From positions 64,754,687 to 64,818,686 of the forward strand of contig OZ024833.1 of NCBI GenBank assembly GCA_964016985.1: a stretch of DNA of 64,000 nucleotides. The letters run 5' to 3'. This document shows positions 1 to 10,819 of this stretch, piece after piece. How positions within the stretch are numbered: position 1 is the first letter of the stretch; every line of letters begins with the position of its first letter. The position numbers were made by a program, and so were the translations under genes. The notes below the pieces were generated by a model that was not told where the DNA came from, made no database searches, and worked only from the letters and a program-made list of their open reading frames with translations. The DNA comes from Anodontia alba (taxonomy: Eukaryota; Mollusca; Bivalvia; Lucinida; Lucinidae).

Positions 1-69
1 TTATCTTAAAATTTTCAGTTTTTGGACGTGAAATTTTCTATATATTTGAATAGGCGTGTTTTCGTAATG
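1..69 (+). mobile_element. PAL-A palindromic MITE, right end only
   Basis: The right-hand part of the PAL-A family, cut by the window edge. It ends in TGTTTTCGTAATG, the right terminus shared by the full copies. Confidence 0.85.
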
Positions 70-447
70 ATACTTACATGATATGAGCTCTTCATTGCTT
101 ATGTTCTATGCATAAAGCTGATATTCTAATACTTAAATCCATCTAGACTGCCAGAAATAGTGCACACTTAATACTGTTACACACGTTATATGTCAGTTTT
201 CTGCTGTGATATCAGGACACTGTTTCCTATAGACAGGGTTAACAGGAGAAATCTTTTCAGTACAGCTCAATTAATGAAATACTGTATACTTTCCTAATAT
301 CAACTCAAAAGCATGAATTAAGTGAAAACAAACATTCTGAGGGTAAACTTTATTAAATGAGAACTATTTCATTTTTTTAGTTTACATTAAAATGCAGTGG
401 TAATTATGATGATAATAACATCAGACATATATCAACTCTACACTTTA
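70..447. other. AT-rich spacer, no gene seen
   Basis: No ORF with protein-like composition, no tRNA-like fold and no recognised repeat. Confidence 0.6.
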
Positions 448-726
448 CATCACGAAAACATACCTATATAATTTTGACCCCCTTAAACCCCACTTTTATA
501 TAGTAAAACCGGGGTTTACAGGGGTATACATTATTTTTCTTATTTGTGCTCAAAAACATAGATTGTGGGTACTCGTTAGAACCGCCTCGCCGAGGCGGTT
601 CTAACGAGTACCCACAATCTATGTTTTGAGCAGAAATATGAAAAATATCGGAGTTTTTTACCTGAAAATTTTCGGTTTTTGGAGGTGAAATTTTCTATAT
701 ATTTGAATAGGCGTGTTTTCGTAATG
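448..726 (+). mobile_element. PAL-A palindromic MITE, full copy
   Basis: Type copy of the commonest family in the window. The left end is CATCACGAAAACA and the right end TGTTTTCGTAATG, an imperfect 13-bp terminal inverted repeat. The left half carries its own small inverted repeat (AAACCCCACTTTTATATAG, then the reverse around GGGGTTTACAGGGG). The middle is a nearly perfect palindrome of about 85 bp built on GGGTACTCGTTAGAACCGCC. There is no coding capacity. The ORFs crossing it are hairpin translations. Borders are consistent with insertion at CATG with AT duplicated. Confidence 0.92.
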
Positions 727-861
727 AAGTCATCTCTAAGATGCAGCCAAATACACAGCATGCACGCTCTGACACTTCTCTGTTGCCACAGTGTATAAAA
801 TAAAACGTTTTATGCTGGCTTGAAGACAGTTTCTTCAATAAAATCTGCTTTATTATAAAAT

Positions 862-914
862 ACACAAAAACACACACACGCACATACACGCACGCACACA
901 CGCACACACACACA
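862..914. repeat. (CA)n microsatellite, interrupted by CG
   Basis: Alternating CA with ACGC interruptions. The minus-strand ORF rich in Val and Cys across it is an artefact of the repeat. Confidence 0.9.
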
Positions 915-1162
915 GGTCTGCCATACATGATATAATTTGATGCCAAATACATTAAATAAATGTTTAATATTAGTTATCATCTGTATGGTGATAAGAAATC
1001 CATTACAGATATAAAATTATACAAAAGTCTTGTTATAAATTTTATTAGTGATATAAGTAGTGAGAATAACACAAAACAACATTAATCTTGACGATTTCCA
1101 TTCGCTTTGTTACTTTATAATGGATCTCCAAAATGTATACTTGATGGTCAGAATGGTGATAG

Positions 1163-1440
1163 CATCACGAAAACATACCTATATAATTTTGACCCCTTTA
1201 AACCCCACTTTTATGTAGTAAAACTGGAGTTCACGGGGGTATACATTATTTTTCTTATTTCTGCTCAAAAACATAGATTGTGGGTACTCGTTAGAACCGC
1301 CTCAGCGAGGCGGTTCTAACGAGTACCCACAATCTATGTTTTGAGCAGAAATATGAAAAATATCAGAATTTTTATCTGAAAATTTTCAGTTTTTGGTGGT
1401 GAAATTTTCAATATATTTTAATAGGCGTGTTTTCGTAATG
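1163..1440 (+). mobile_element. PAL-A MITE, full copy
   Basis: Termini CATCACG and CGTAATG. The hairpin centre reads CCTCAGCGAGG, one of several loop variants. Confidence 0.92.
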
Positions 1441-1552
1441 GTATAAAATAACTGATAGGATTCATTGGTTGTGTCCCTAAGCCTTATATAAACGGTGATA
1501 ATATAACATAACTGATAGGATTGGTTTTGTCTCTGAACCTTATATGCCTGAC
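1441..1552 (+). repeat. Short imperfect tandem duplication
   Basis: The string ATAACTGATAGGATT followed by a TTGTGTCC/TTTGTCTC-CTTATAT block occurs twice in a row, with a unit of about 55-60 bp. Confidence 0.6.
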
Positions 1553-1589
1553 GGCAGATTTTGAATTAGATTTAGCTGCTAAGAAACTA

Positions 1590-1947
1590 CAGTCAAACTT
1601 CAGTGGCTCGAACATCTTTGGGACCATGGAAATTTGTTCGAGAGATGGGTAGTTCGAGCCAATGAGATTTAATCATGGCGCCAGGTCAGGAAGCAAATGA
1701 CGATAATTTATGGAAATGTTTTCGATCTTCAACAAAATAATGGTATGTTGCGTGAACTCATTAGAATCGCCTCGATGAGGCGATTCTAATGAATACACAC
1801 AACATACAATTTCATAATAAAATAAGAAAATTTCCCTCAATATTTGTTTTCTTGAGCTATCGGAAAAATTCCGTAGGGACTCAAAAATGAGTTCGGTTTA
1901 GCCATGGTAAACGATCCATCGGTGTTCGAGCCATTGAAGTTCGACTG
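1590..1947 (+). mobile_element. PAL-B palindromic MITE, TA-flanked
   Basis: Ends CAGTCAAACTTCAGTGGCTC and, inverted, GAGCCATTGAAGTTCGACTG, bounded by TA (1588-1589 and 1948-1949). This fits the Tc1/mariner-pogo group, which duplicates TA. The centre (about 1744-1806) is a hairpin built on ACTCATTAGAATCGCCTC. That hairpin resembles the PAL-A centre although the ends are unrelated. No ORF. Confidence 0.85.
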
Positions 1948-1955
1948 TATAATAA

Positions 1956-1997
1956 GATATATATATATATATATATATAGTATATTATATATATATA

Positions 1998-2042
<45 letters not shown>

Positions 2043-2050
2043 ATATATAG

Positions 2051-2123
<73 letters not shown>

Positions 2124-2130
2124 GAGAGAG
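1956..2130. repeat. (AT)n then (GA)n microsatellite
   Basis: About 120 bp of AT dinucleotides with a few slips, followed by about 50 bp of GA. It starts 7 bp after PAL-B. Confidence 0.95.
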
Positions 2131-2366
2131 AAACCGTCTTCGGTCTCAACCCCTGGTATACCATTTATTAATAGATTATTCTGATGTCAAAATACGATAA
2201 GGTATTTTATTCTCACCTTTTATTCAGACATGACAATGACCTAACACCTGCTGATGGTCAATGATTCTGTTAAGGTGAAAAGTTTACTATCACTATATAA
2301 AATGCCATTACCAGATATTATCGTTTACCTAACATGTCTGGTAACGTATGTAACACAACTCTAACA

Positions 2367-2645
2367 CATTACGTAAACAAGCCTATTCAAGTATACTGAA
2401 AATTTTACTATCAAAAAATGAAAATTTTCAGATAAAAATTCTGGAAAATTTTTCACATTTCTCCTCAAAACATAGATTGTTGGTACTCGTCAGAACCGCC
2501 TCGCAGAGGCGGTTCTAACGAGTACTCACAATCTATGTTTTGTGTAGAAATAAGAAAAATAATGTATACCCCTGTAAACCCCAGTTTTACTCTATAAAAG
2601 TGGGGTTTAAGGGGGTCAAAATTATATAGGCATGTTTTCGTGATG
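2367..2645 (-). mobile_element. PAL-A MITE, full copy
   Basis: Reversed copy beginning CATTACGTAAACA (one change in the terminus) and ending CGTGATG. The loop on the + strand is CCTCGCAGAGG. Confidence 0.9.
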
Positions 2646-3255
2646 AGCTATTCTTAATCAGACTCCATGCATATCTCCACTTAGACTATTACAACTTTTA
2701 ATGTGCTTCTAAAGACAGACCCTACCAAACTAAGACAAATCAATGAATTTTCATTACTATTATAAAAGTCCCATGTTTTTTAAGGCCATTTTCCTTCTGC
2801 TCAGTCTTCAATTTTACATATTTGAGACATACTCTGGTGCTTAGAATACAACTTCTGCTGCTCAGAATGCATATTGTGACACTAAGAATAGCTTTTCTAG
2901 GTCCTTTTATATAGTTAATTTTAAAGTCATATGTAAATATGTAATGCTTGCTTTAGTTGATTATGCCCATCAATATTGATCTGATTTTTATTCATACGTT
3001 TTAGCTTAGTAACGGTAGTTTCTGTTATAAAAGAAAAATGTACAAATATATGCATGTAACAGATGAGAATCAAGATGCATACATTTTTTTCCAACAGAAG
3101 AGTGCAGTTTATCTCTAAAGGTCCTAAAGTCATTGAATTACTCAGATATATACTTAATTTCATTGTGTTATGTATGCTTCTAAATTTGCCCAATTTCAAA
3201 CTTATCTTTAAGGACTATTGTTTTCTGTATATTTAAGAGATAAAGGAACACTATT

Positions 3256-3257
<2 letters not shown>
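2646..3257. other. Unique AT-rich sequence, no gene seen
   Basis: A 90-codon minus-strand ORF (2927-3199) lies here, but it shows no domain, no splice context and ordinary AT-rich composition. I do not call it a gene. Confidence 0.55.
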
Positions 3258-3324
<67 letters not shown>

Positions 3325-3353
3325 CGCGGGGGGAGTGGGGGGGGGGGGCGGGG
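3258..3353 (+). repeat. (GT)n microsatellite with G-run
   Basis: About 65 bp of GT followed by a G-rich stretch containing several runs of four or more G (3327-3353). The G-runs could form a quadruplex. Two plus-strand ORFs of repeated Val-Cys come from the GT repeat. Confidence 0.95.
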
Positions 3354-3457
3354 AATCATATTCCATTAGAAAAAGTGTTATATGGTTTAGTTTATGTTAT
3401 CTTAATGTATTTTAGCCGCACCGTGACAAAACTAACAATTGACTAGTACACTTGGCG

Positions 3458-3550
3458 AAGACTCAGATCAGCCTGGTCGCCCGCTCATTCTGATCAGTCC
3501 TTAGCTATTCATTCTTCGCTGTGTTCGCTGGCCCTATATGTCCTGCGGCA
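3458..3550. mobile_element. Family D fragment
   Basis: Contains GCGAAGACTCAGATCAGCCTGG and the opposed ATTCTTCGCTG, the diverged core of family D (clear copies at 44388 and 47229). Confidence 0.6.
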
Positions 3551-3879
3551 TCTTATGATAGTGAATATTTGTTGTAATCAGGACTACAAGTAAATACTAC
3601 ACTGGTATTAAATACATGCACTTCTTGGTATGAGGGTATACTTGTACCAATATTGTTTAATCAGGAAAAAATGTATTATGTTACATAAATTAAACGTGTA
3701 ACAGAAAGAATTTGCGGTCAACTGCATAATATGTCATGTTTTGAATAGACTTGAAGGTCATAAACAAAAATCATAAACCAAAGACTAGTGTATATAGCAA
3801 GCTATAAATTGGATCTTCCTTATATACGAATAAAATTCTTGAGTTTAGCGGATAATTGAATTGTCTACGTAATACACCT

Positions 3880-4122
3880 GGGCCCGGTTGTTCAAAGCGT
3901 CGTTAGCTTAACGAGCTCGTTAAGGGTCATTTCGTTAATAGTTTTAGCGGATTCAATATACAATATTATGATATTTTTTGCTGAAAAAATGTGAGTAGCT
4001 TTTGCACTGCAAAAGCTACTCACATTTTTTCAACAAAAAATTTCGGCATATTTGCATATCACTCAATGTAAATTTTAACGAATCGTTAACTAACGACATC
4101 GTTAGCTTTGAACAACTTGGTC
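3880..4122 (+). mobile_element. Family C palindromic MITE
   Basis: Ends read GGGCCCGGTTGTTCAAAGCG and GCTTTGAACAACTTGGTCC. Inside are the inverted pair GTTAGCTTAACGAGCTCG / TAACGACATCGTTAGC and a central hairpin (about 3982-4030) built on GTGAGTAGCTTTTGCA. Three copies in this window define the family. Confidence 0.85.
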
Positions 4123-4755
4123 CTGATAATTTTACAGAATACACAAGGCGAAAGTGTCATTCTTATCCTTCTATTCTGAAACCATATTATTCTTAAACTG
4201 AGTATTAATTTAAGAGATAATAGTATAGGTAGACAAAAATCCCTTACAATTAAGACATTAAGGTGTTACATATGTTACCATTGATATATTATTAAGCAAA
4301 GTCATGCGAGGGTCTGAAATAAAATTAATTTGTAGATATTTTATTTAGACAAAAAGAAATTATAAGCATTTGCCATACATTGAAAACTTCAGGACGGTAT
4401 TCAGTATTTTATGCAAAAGTGGTCTTGATGCAGAGAGCAACTTTATTGTTATCAGTATTGAATGTGTATAACTGACAAAGAATAGCGACATTAAATCTGC
4501 AGTTTTTAAAATCTTACAAAAACTTATAAATGATACAAAACAGAGGAAATACTGATGCAGAATACCATAAAGAAAACCACCAAAGCCCACGGTACGTGGA
4601 TATTGTAGGTGTTACCTACGTTACTGTGAGCAGAATGATTGGCAGAGGTTTTACTGCGCCTGTGTATCGGAACATAGCTAGCCAGCGGCCTATATAGAGG
4701 GGATAAAAATCAAGGACACTGAATACCCTAGAAAAAGATATCCAACATACTTTCA
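4123..4755. other. AT-rich sequence, no gene seen
   Basis: The 76-codon minus-strand ORF at 4360-4590 has no recognisable domain and no supporting context. Confidence 0.5.
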
Positions 4756-4759
4756 TTTC

Positions 4760-4786
4760 GTGCGTGCGTGCGTGTGTGTGTGTGGT
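4760..4786. repeat. (GTGC)n/(GT)n microsatellite
   Basis: Short run of GTGC units passing into GT. Confidence 0.85.
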
Positions 4787-4974
4787 GTTGCGGGGTTTGG
4801 GGACGGTTGTATTCCCTGACTATCAAAAGGATTTTGCTGTGGGAACCCAGGCTATTGAGAAAAATGGGCATTGTATGCTTTTGGGCAGGGTGTGAATAGA
4901 TTAAATTTCAGTTTTTGGGTATTAAAAACATCACTAAAATTAAAGTCTAAAAAATTTCTTTACAGGGGAGAAAT

Positions 4975-5150
4975 GTATATGGGAGATACCTACAGCAAGT
5001 GGGGGAGGGGAAAGGCATGGTTTCTCAGCACTGTCATTCTCTTTTCTCCTCATCCCCCTTTCCTATCCTCTACCATTTCTTTCTTTCCTTTGAGTGACGA
5101 CACAAAATGACCCACAAGGGCTGCGTGCGTTTAAGGTCCCGAACGTCCTA
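4975..5150 (+). repeat. Dispersed repeat T, copy 1
   Basis: A pyrimidine-rich tract followed by a block with GACGACACAAAATGACCC and ACAAGGGCTGCGTGCG. The same arrangement recurs at 21640-21812. Its terminal structure is not clear. Confidence 0.6.
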
Positions 5151-5335
5151 TTGATTATAGAGAGATAGCAGTAGTTTTTCCTATTATCTTCCTTGCGATA
5201 TAACAAATACTAACTACGTCATTCTCACTGGAATACTCTGACTTTTTCGTAGGTCCTCACAGGAGTTAAAATGATTTTTAACTTTGAAATTTTTCCGCAT
5301 CCACATCAAAGATTTATTAACATTACATGGGCCGT

Positions 5336-5560
5336 GCCATGCGAAAACGTGTCTTCGAGCATATGCGGACTGCCAAAGCCCAGACCAGCCTTCGCATCCG
5401 CGCAGTCTGATCAGGGCATTCGCTGTTCGCTGACAGGTTCATTGGACACTATAGAATATATCAATGCAGACCAAATGCCCGGATGACACTATGCGTGGGA
5501 TGAAACTGAATCTGTGCATTTTGCGCATGATCGAAGACACATTTTCGCTAAACGCAGCCC
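5336..5560. mobile_element. Family D element, long form
   Basis: Opposed ends (ATGCGAAAACGTGTCTTCG at 5339 and CGAAGACACATTTTCGC near 5533) enclose a core with CGCATCCGCGCAGTCTGATC. The element is palindromic and non-coding. Confidence 0.7.
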
Positions 5561-5678
5561 ATATACGTTGTTGCGTTTCTTTCTTTCTTTTTTCATTTTT
5601 TTTTTTTTTTTTTTTTTTTTTATAACTTTTTACCCGCTTTCCCCATAAAAATCAAGCAGTCGCTCACTTAAGATTTTT

Positions 5679-5930
5679 GGCCTCGGTGACTCCGTCGGAT
5701 ACGCGTCCGACTGGTGATCAGGATGTCGCGGGTTTGACCCCCCTCCGTGTCCGGCAACATTCTTTCGTGGGGATTGATCATGAAATATGGTCTACGGTTA
5801 TTCTCTCCCTTCCGCTGATTCAAGAAGGGCAGTTGTCAGTTTCTCGCGAAAGAAGTAGACCCACAGAAAGTGTTGTTAGGCAAACTGACCGGCTTGGTAT
5901 GACCTTAAAATGTTGACTAGGCTGAGAAAC
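5679..5930 (+). mobile_element. tRNA-derived SINE-1, diverged copy
   Basis: The head GGCCTCGGTGACTCCGTCGG and a B-box-like CGCGGGTTTGACCC are followed by the SINE-1 body (CAACATTCTTTCGTGGGGAT, then CGGTTATTCTCTCCCTTCCG). The 3' part differs from the other copies after about 5850. SINE heads of this kind come from tRNA genes and carry an internal pol III promoter. Confidence 0.8.
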
Positions 5931-5942
5931 GCCAAACCATCC

Positions 5943-6286
5943 CACCGGCACAGTGGCTCAGTGGTAGAGCGTCCGCTTTGTGACCGGGAGGTTGCGGGTT
6001 CGATCCCCGGCCGGGTCATACCAAAGACTTTAAAAATGGTACTAGCTGCTCTTTCGCTTGGCGCTCAGCATTAAGAAAGTAGAGCTAGGAATCAGAACTG
6101 GTCAGCCCAGTGTCAGTATGTGACTGGGTGGAATATCATGTCAAAGTGTCTGGGGCGTGATATTTGAGTGAGGCACCACTCTAAAAGTGAGCATTGAGCT
6201 CGGCACATCCAGACACCATCGCGATATGACTGAACGATTGTTGAAAAATGACGTTAAGCCCAAATCAAACAAAGAAACAAACAAAA
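5943..6286 (+). mobile_element. tRNA-derived SINE-2 with target duplication
   Basis: The head has an A box (GTGGCTCAGTGGTAGAGC) and a B box (GGTTCGATCCC at about 5998) and looks like a complete tRNA-like region of about 75 bp. It is followed by an unrelated body and a tail of CAAA repeats. The 11-bp direct repeat CCAAACCATCC at 5932-5942 and 6287-6297 is the target duplication. This proves retroposition, so I do not call a tRNA gene. It inserted next to SINE-1. Confidence 0.92.
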
Positions 6287-6403
6287 CCAAACCATCCAAC
6301 AAACCCTTAAGATTTAGCTGAAACTTCGAGTTATTTGATTGGTTAATTCGCATATATTTCCTGTTATTTTCCACGATTATTAATTACCATAGTTACATAT
6401 GAC

Positions 6404-6620
6404 ATATCAAGCGAAAACCTGTCTTCGACCACTCCGTAATACGAAACGTTCAAAGGGCATGCTTAGCCACTTTGAGATGCCAGGGGTCTAGTTCTTTTTA
6501 GAGGATTCTCTTATGAACAATGTTTGTATGAGCGAATATCGAAGGTTCTGGCGAGACTGCGCGGATGCGCAGGCTCGCCTGAACCTAAGATGTTCGCATA
6601 CGGTATAATATGCATTTTCG
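6404..6620. mobile_element. Family D element, long form
   Basis: Opposed ends (AAGCGAAAACCTGTCTTCG and GCATTTTCGTTTGACG) surround a hairpin on GCGAGACTGCGCGGATGCGC. Confidence 0.65.
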
Positions 6621-7249
6621 TTTGACGCCATATAAAAATACCCTGTTAGCTCCCCAGCAATCCCATTATCGAATGGTCTTCCTGATTTCCTTTTGCCTCG
6701 AAGGAGTTAATATTTTGAATATTTTGAGATTTCCTTAGTCATTATTTTCCGCTGAGTTAACAAAAAAAATAAAAAAAAATAAAAAATGTAGTTTAAAATG
6801 CTTCCTTATTTTTTTTTTCCTGCAAATAGCATTCCACTAAATATTCATGCGCGTGACTCCGCCTCTCTCTTTTGGGAAGATTATACCTAGAGCGATTTCT
6901 GTTGGTCATATATATATCTAACTTATTTCAATAGAAAAGGCCATTTCAGTTAAAACAAAATTATGTTTGTTCCAGATTTACATCTGCGAAGCGAAAAATG
7001 TTACGGTATAATTTTAATCGGCTACCCTTATGATGAAATATATACCTTTAAATTTAGAGCGGACCTGCATGTAAACAAATACAACAACATTTGGACGATT
7101 TGCTTTATCAAGTACAGAGAGATGGGTAAATTTGTCTGTACAGGTTTTGAAAGAGATAGCAAAATGTTACCAGTGTGGGCCATGAAAAATATTTAGTGGA
7201 AAGCACCCTGTAAGCGTCCCACTTTGAGGCAATCATACTTCGTGTTCTA
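6621..7249. other. AT-rich sequence, no gene accepted
   Basis: A 77-codon ORF at 6963-7196 reads from an ATG. It has no domain I recognise and ends shortly before a family D element, so I treat it as chance. Confidence 0.5.
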
Positions 7250-7400
7250 GGAAAATATGAAAGATTAGTGTGAATAACGGTGCGCGAAAATTTGTCTGAG
7301 GGGAATATGCGGACAGCGAACGCCAATATCAGCCTGCGCATCCGCGCAGTCTGATCAGGGCCTTCGCTGTCCGCTTTCAGTATCACTGGATATTGTTGAA
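7250..7400. mobile_element. Family D element
   Basis: CGGACAGCGAACGCC and CCTTCGCTGTCCGC face each other around CAGCCTGCGCATCCGCGCAG. Confidence 0.75.
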
Positions 7401-7409
7401 TATATGCTT

Positions 7410-7580
7410 TACGCATTAAGTATGCTGTGTAAAAAAATCAGCAGACAGCATTTTTAAATATTTTTCTTATTTTCCCCGGAAAATAGACTTTGATATTTCA
7501 TGCAAATTGTCAATTTGCATGAATGTCGAAGCCGTTTTTTTTTTTTTTTGTTTTTTTTTTTTGTTTTTTTTTTTTTGTCA
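7410..7580. mobile_element. Family E MITE, disrupted
   Basis: Left CAGCAGACAGCATTTTTAAA and right TGTCATCTGCTGAAT termini of family E. The right arm is interrupted by a T/G-rich tract (7534-7576). The arms TTTGATATTTCATGCAAATTG and its inverse remain. Confidence 0.7.
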
Positions 7581-7735
7581 TCTGCTGAATCTGTCGAGAG
7601 AGTGGTAGAGATTATGAAGTCTATGTAGACACCTTGTTCCTCAAAGCCATCTTTTCCTATAACTGTTTTTCCAAAACATTTCACGCAGTTTGATTGGTTG
7701 AAGGAAAATATTTACATTGTATAAAGTCCAGAGCA

Positions 7736-8312
7736 GGAATCCGTCGGATCTATTTTCCTTCCGCCGTCTGAACAGATAGACTTTTTTGGCAACATTTGTA
7801 ACAGTTTGATGACAAAATTGGAATTTTAAGGAATGAATTTTTATTTTTGTGGATTTTATCGATGTGTAAACATTGGCGAATCACTCATAAAAGTCAGGCT
7901 TTATTCAGTTTGTGAGTGATATGCCGGAGTTTACACGTCGATAAAATCCACAGATGTGTAAACTCCGACGAATCACTCAATCACAGTTTCTGAAATGGAC
8001 TCTTCCATCTCTAAATTTGAACACATCCATTATTGTAGATTGGGGTCTCAGTCAAAATTCAACAAGAGACCGGCAAACAGTGCAGATCCAGATCTAACGA
8101 ACGGTCTCATCTGGACCTGCACCGTTTGCAAAGGTATATGTATTGCTCTGTAGGGATGGAAGAGTTAATAATAACAGATTAGAGCAATTATTGCTTCGTT
8201 CAGATAACACGTTCATGTTACTCTAAACATAAAGCCCTTTACTCAGTTTGTGAGTGATTCCAGGAGTTTACACATCAGTAAAATCCGCAAAAATTCATTC
8301 AGTTCTATAATA
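7736..8312. mobile_element. Family F element split by a family H insertion
   Basis: Starts with ATCTATTTTCCTTCCGCCGT, shared with 44760. It contains opposed copies of TTTACACRTCGATAAAATCC and of CAGTTTGTGAGTGAT. Similar F sequence resumes at about 8228 after a family H element, so H appears nested in F. Confidence 0.65.
7980..8163. mobile_element. Family H MITE
   Basis: Ends ACTCTTCCATC and GATGGAAGAG, with TTAA on the right (8164-8167). The interior has the hairpin half-sites GGCAAACAGTGCAGATCCAG and CTGGACCTGCACCGTTTGC. Confidence 0.75.
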
Positions 8313-8613
8313 ATATATAGCGAAAACAGCGGTATGCTTGTGCATGTTTAAAATTTTCTGTTGTCTTTGAAATTGATTTCAATATGTTTTTGCTAGTATT
8401 TCTATCAATGTTTCGTCATATGTCTTATTGTACACAATGACCAATCTATCTACATGTATCTGTTCAGATTTTAAACGCTACCAGGCAACTCAATCACATA
8501 GAGGCAGCGCTAATCAATGACCAAATATTTGTTTTCTCTATATATTGAAATGGAAACGTCATGGCATATATATAGCTCTAGATCAGAGAGATATGTCAGG
8601 TAAATACTTGCCT

Positions 8614-8720
8614 ATTTCTGCATGAAAACATATGTTGTGGGTACTCATTAGAAGCGCCTCTGCGGGGCGCTTTTAACGAGTACCCACAACATATTTTTCG
8701 TGCAGAAACAAGAAAACTAT
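8614..8720. mobile_element. PAL-A2 hairpin element
   Basis: A palindrome built on TATGTTGTGGGTACTCATTA with centre GCGCCTCTGCGGGGCGC. It is related to the PAL-A hairpin but lacks the PAL-A ends. TTTCTGCATGAAAAC and TTTTTCGTGCAGAAA flank the arms. Confidence 0.75.
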
Positions 8721-8765
8721 CAATGTATTGTGGCTCAAAAAAGCGATTTATCTATAGATATGTTT

Positions 8766-9070
8766 TTTGTTTGAGTTGAGGTCTTACGGCCCAGTCAACA
8801 CATTAGGGACATGTCGAGCGCGACCAGTTTACCTAACCAAACAAACTTTTTCCTGGGCAGGCTTAGTCCTCTTAGCGGTTAACCAGTACCTCTGCACGTT
8901 CTTTAGCCAGAAACTGACAACTGCCCTTCTTGAATCAGCGGAGGGGTTAGAATAACCGTACAAACTATTTCATGATCAATCTCCACTGAAGAATGTTGCC
9001 GGACCCAGCGGGGAGCGAACCCGCGACCTCCTGATCACCAGTCGGACGCGCAGCCATCTGTGACACCGAT
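8766..9070 (-). mobile_element. SINE-1, minus strand
   Basis: Read on the minus strand this has the tRNA-like head (GGGTTCGCTCCCCGC B-box region near 9010) and the body through TTTTACGGCC-like sequence at the low-coordinate end. No clear target duplication. The ORFs across it are shadows. Confidence 0.85.
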
Positions 9071-9152
9071 ACCACTAAAGATGGTTTAGAAAATATGCAT
9101 GCACATTTTACATAAGTGTGTTCATGTAATGAGACAGAAAATATAAAAAAAA

Positions 9153-9389
9153 ATACCACCAAAAACTGAAAGTTTTCAGATAAAAATTCTGATGTTTTTC
9201 ATATTTCTACTCAAATCATAGATTATGGGTACTCGTTAGAACCGCCTCGCCGAGGCGGTTCTAACGAGTACCCACAATCTATGTTTTGTGCAGAAATATG
9301 AAAAATAATTTATACCTCTGTAAACCCCAGTTTTACTTTCTAAAAATGGGGTCTGAGGGGTCAAAATTATATAGTCGTGTTTAGTGATG
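9153..9389 (-). mobile_element. PAL-A MITE, one end missing
   Basis: Complete hairpin and left-terminal region (ending AGTGATG at 9389), but the terminal CATTACGAAAACA at the low side is lost. The loop reads CCTCGCCGAGG on the + strand, opposite to most minus copies. Confidence 0.88.
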
Positions 9390-9704
9390 GAGACAGCCTT
9401 GACGTATGAATGAGCAGTTGGTTGGTCAATTTACTGTTCGCACTTGCCTCGAAGGCGCCTTTTCGCGTGGCGCGGACCACTTATTTGTTGTAAGTTCATT
9501 TCGTCCGCAAATGAGTGCTACAGGTTAATTTGACTCAGCAGGCGAAAAAAAGTACAGTATATAATAGAATGGAACTTGTTTTCGATACAACGCTGTGTGA
9601 ACGAACTTGCTTCAAACAGAGAAACGTTATGTATAGAGAACTTGATTGCATTTGTTGTTATGTTAAGATACAAGTTACATTTTGTACAGGTAAGAATTTG
9701 GTTT
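9390..9704. other. No feature recognised
   Basis: Unique sequence. The short ORF at 9515-9706 runs into the next repeat and has no domain. Confidence 0.5.
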
Positions 9705-9905
9705 AACCTTAACCATTCTCTGGGCTAATTCAGCAGACGGCAAATTGGCGATATTTTTTTCTTATTTTTCCCTGAAAACAGGATTTGTCGTTTGATGCAA
9801 ATTTTCTCCATGGGAAACAATTTCCATGAAATGACAAATTCTGTTTTCTGGGAAAGATGGGAAAATATTTCAATATATCGTCTGCTACAAACATTTACAC
9901 AGAGT
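9705..9905. mobile_element. Family E MITE
   Basis: CAGCAGACGGCAAATTGGCG on the left and ATCGTCTGCTACAAA on the right. Inner arms ACAGGATTTGTCGTTTGATGC and its inverse face each other around TCTCCATGG. Confidence 0.8.
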
Positions 9906-9954
9906 AGATATAACTTTATAAGATTTAATCTTAACGCTCTAATTAGAATTTGTT

Positions 9955-10165
9955 TTAATCTCTAACTCTTAGCATGCTGGGTAAAATTTTCAGCAGACGA
10001 CATTTTAAAATATTTTTTTTTTTAGTTTTCCCAGCAAAAAGACTTTCGCATTTTATGTACATTGTCAGGACAATTTGCATGAAATATCAAAGCATATTTT
10101 TCTGGTAAGATAAGAAAAAATATCATCAAGTTGTCGTCTGCTAGGTTTGCTCATAGAGAGATAAT
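9955..10165. mobile_element. Family E MITE
   Basis: TTCAGCAGACGACATTTTAA and GTTGTCGTCTGCTAGG ends. The left flank (TAATCTTAACGCTCTAATTAG) is repeated at 11113-11150 before another E remnant, so flank and element were copied together. Confidence 0.8.
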
Positions 10166-10240
10166 CTTTAAGCAACTTGTCATACACAGGAGTATTGAAC
10201 TTTTGTCTTTGAAGAACTAGATCATGTGTCAGTTGTGAGA

Positions 10241-10803
10241 CAGTGAACCCTCGTTACAACGACAGCATTTTCTTTTCCCCAAAGACGTTGCCATTAAAAT
10301 GAATTTGCAGTTGTAAAGAATCCTTAAAGGCTCCATATTCCTCCAAAATAGACATTTTATTATCCAAGAAAGATTTAATAAATTGATATATGGTATTAAT
10401 ACAATCATAAAATGTTGCACCTGATAGCCTGTACAATTTCAGTTAGTCTCTTATTCTTGAAATGAGATGATTTTTCATCGTATCTCTGAATTAATGTTGG
10501 CAACTGTAGATAGCCAAACAACGTTAAATTGACTATATATCAATTTATCAAACCTTTCTTGGGTCGAAAAATGTCAGAATATGGAGCCTTTAATGAGCAG
10601 ATTGATATGCAAGAAAGGTCTTGTTTTGTTCTTATTTCCTCATAGAGCACCTGTTTTGGATATTTGTTTGAATCGCCTCACTGAAAGTATTAAATACAAT
10701 ATTCTTGCATAACTGTGTCTAAGTGAAGGTTTCATGACAGTCAAATTGTCGTTATAACGATTTTTGTCGTTGTATCGAGTGTCGGTATAAAAAGGGTTGT
10801 CTG
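10241..10803 (+). mobile_element. Family K palindromic MITE with nested insertion
   Basis: Ends CAGTGAACCCTCGTTACAAC and (inverted) AGGGTTGTCTG followed by TA. These are pogo/Tigger-like ends by general form. The copy is longer than the roughly 350 bp relatives because family L sits inside it. Its own central hairpin is degraded to AACACCTGTTTTGGATATTTG. Confidence 0.82.
10328..10589 (+). mobile_element. Family L MITE nested in K at TTAA
   Basis: Ends AGGCTCCATATTCCTCC and GAATATGGAGCCT, bounded by TTAA at 10324-10327 and 10590-10593. The related K copy at 19006 has an uninterrupted GAATCCTTAATGGACAG at the same point. This is a related empty site that confirms both the borders and the TTAA duplication. 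Confidence 0.92.
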
Positions 10804-10819
10804 TACTTGTATCTATTGC

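Noticed and set aside
3218..3446. ORFs of alternating Val-Cys and Gly-rich sequence
   Set aside because: They are translations of the (GT)n and G-run microsatellite.
5943..6020. A tRNA gene with good A and B boxes
   Set aside because: It is the head of a SINE: a conserved non-tRNA body, a CAAA tail and an 11-bp target duplication follow.
6963..7196. 77-codon ORF with fairly normal composition
   Set aside because: No domain, no splice or regulatory context, and surrounding sequence is repeats. A homology search with a hit would reverse this.
7108..7416. 102-codon minus-strand ORF
   Set aside because: It runs through the family D hairpin, and its protein is partly the stem translation (DSEGPDQTARMRRL), which recurs at other D copies.
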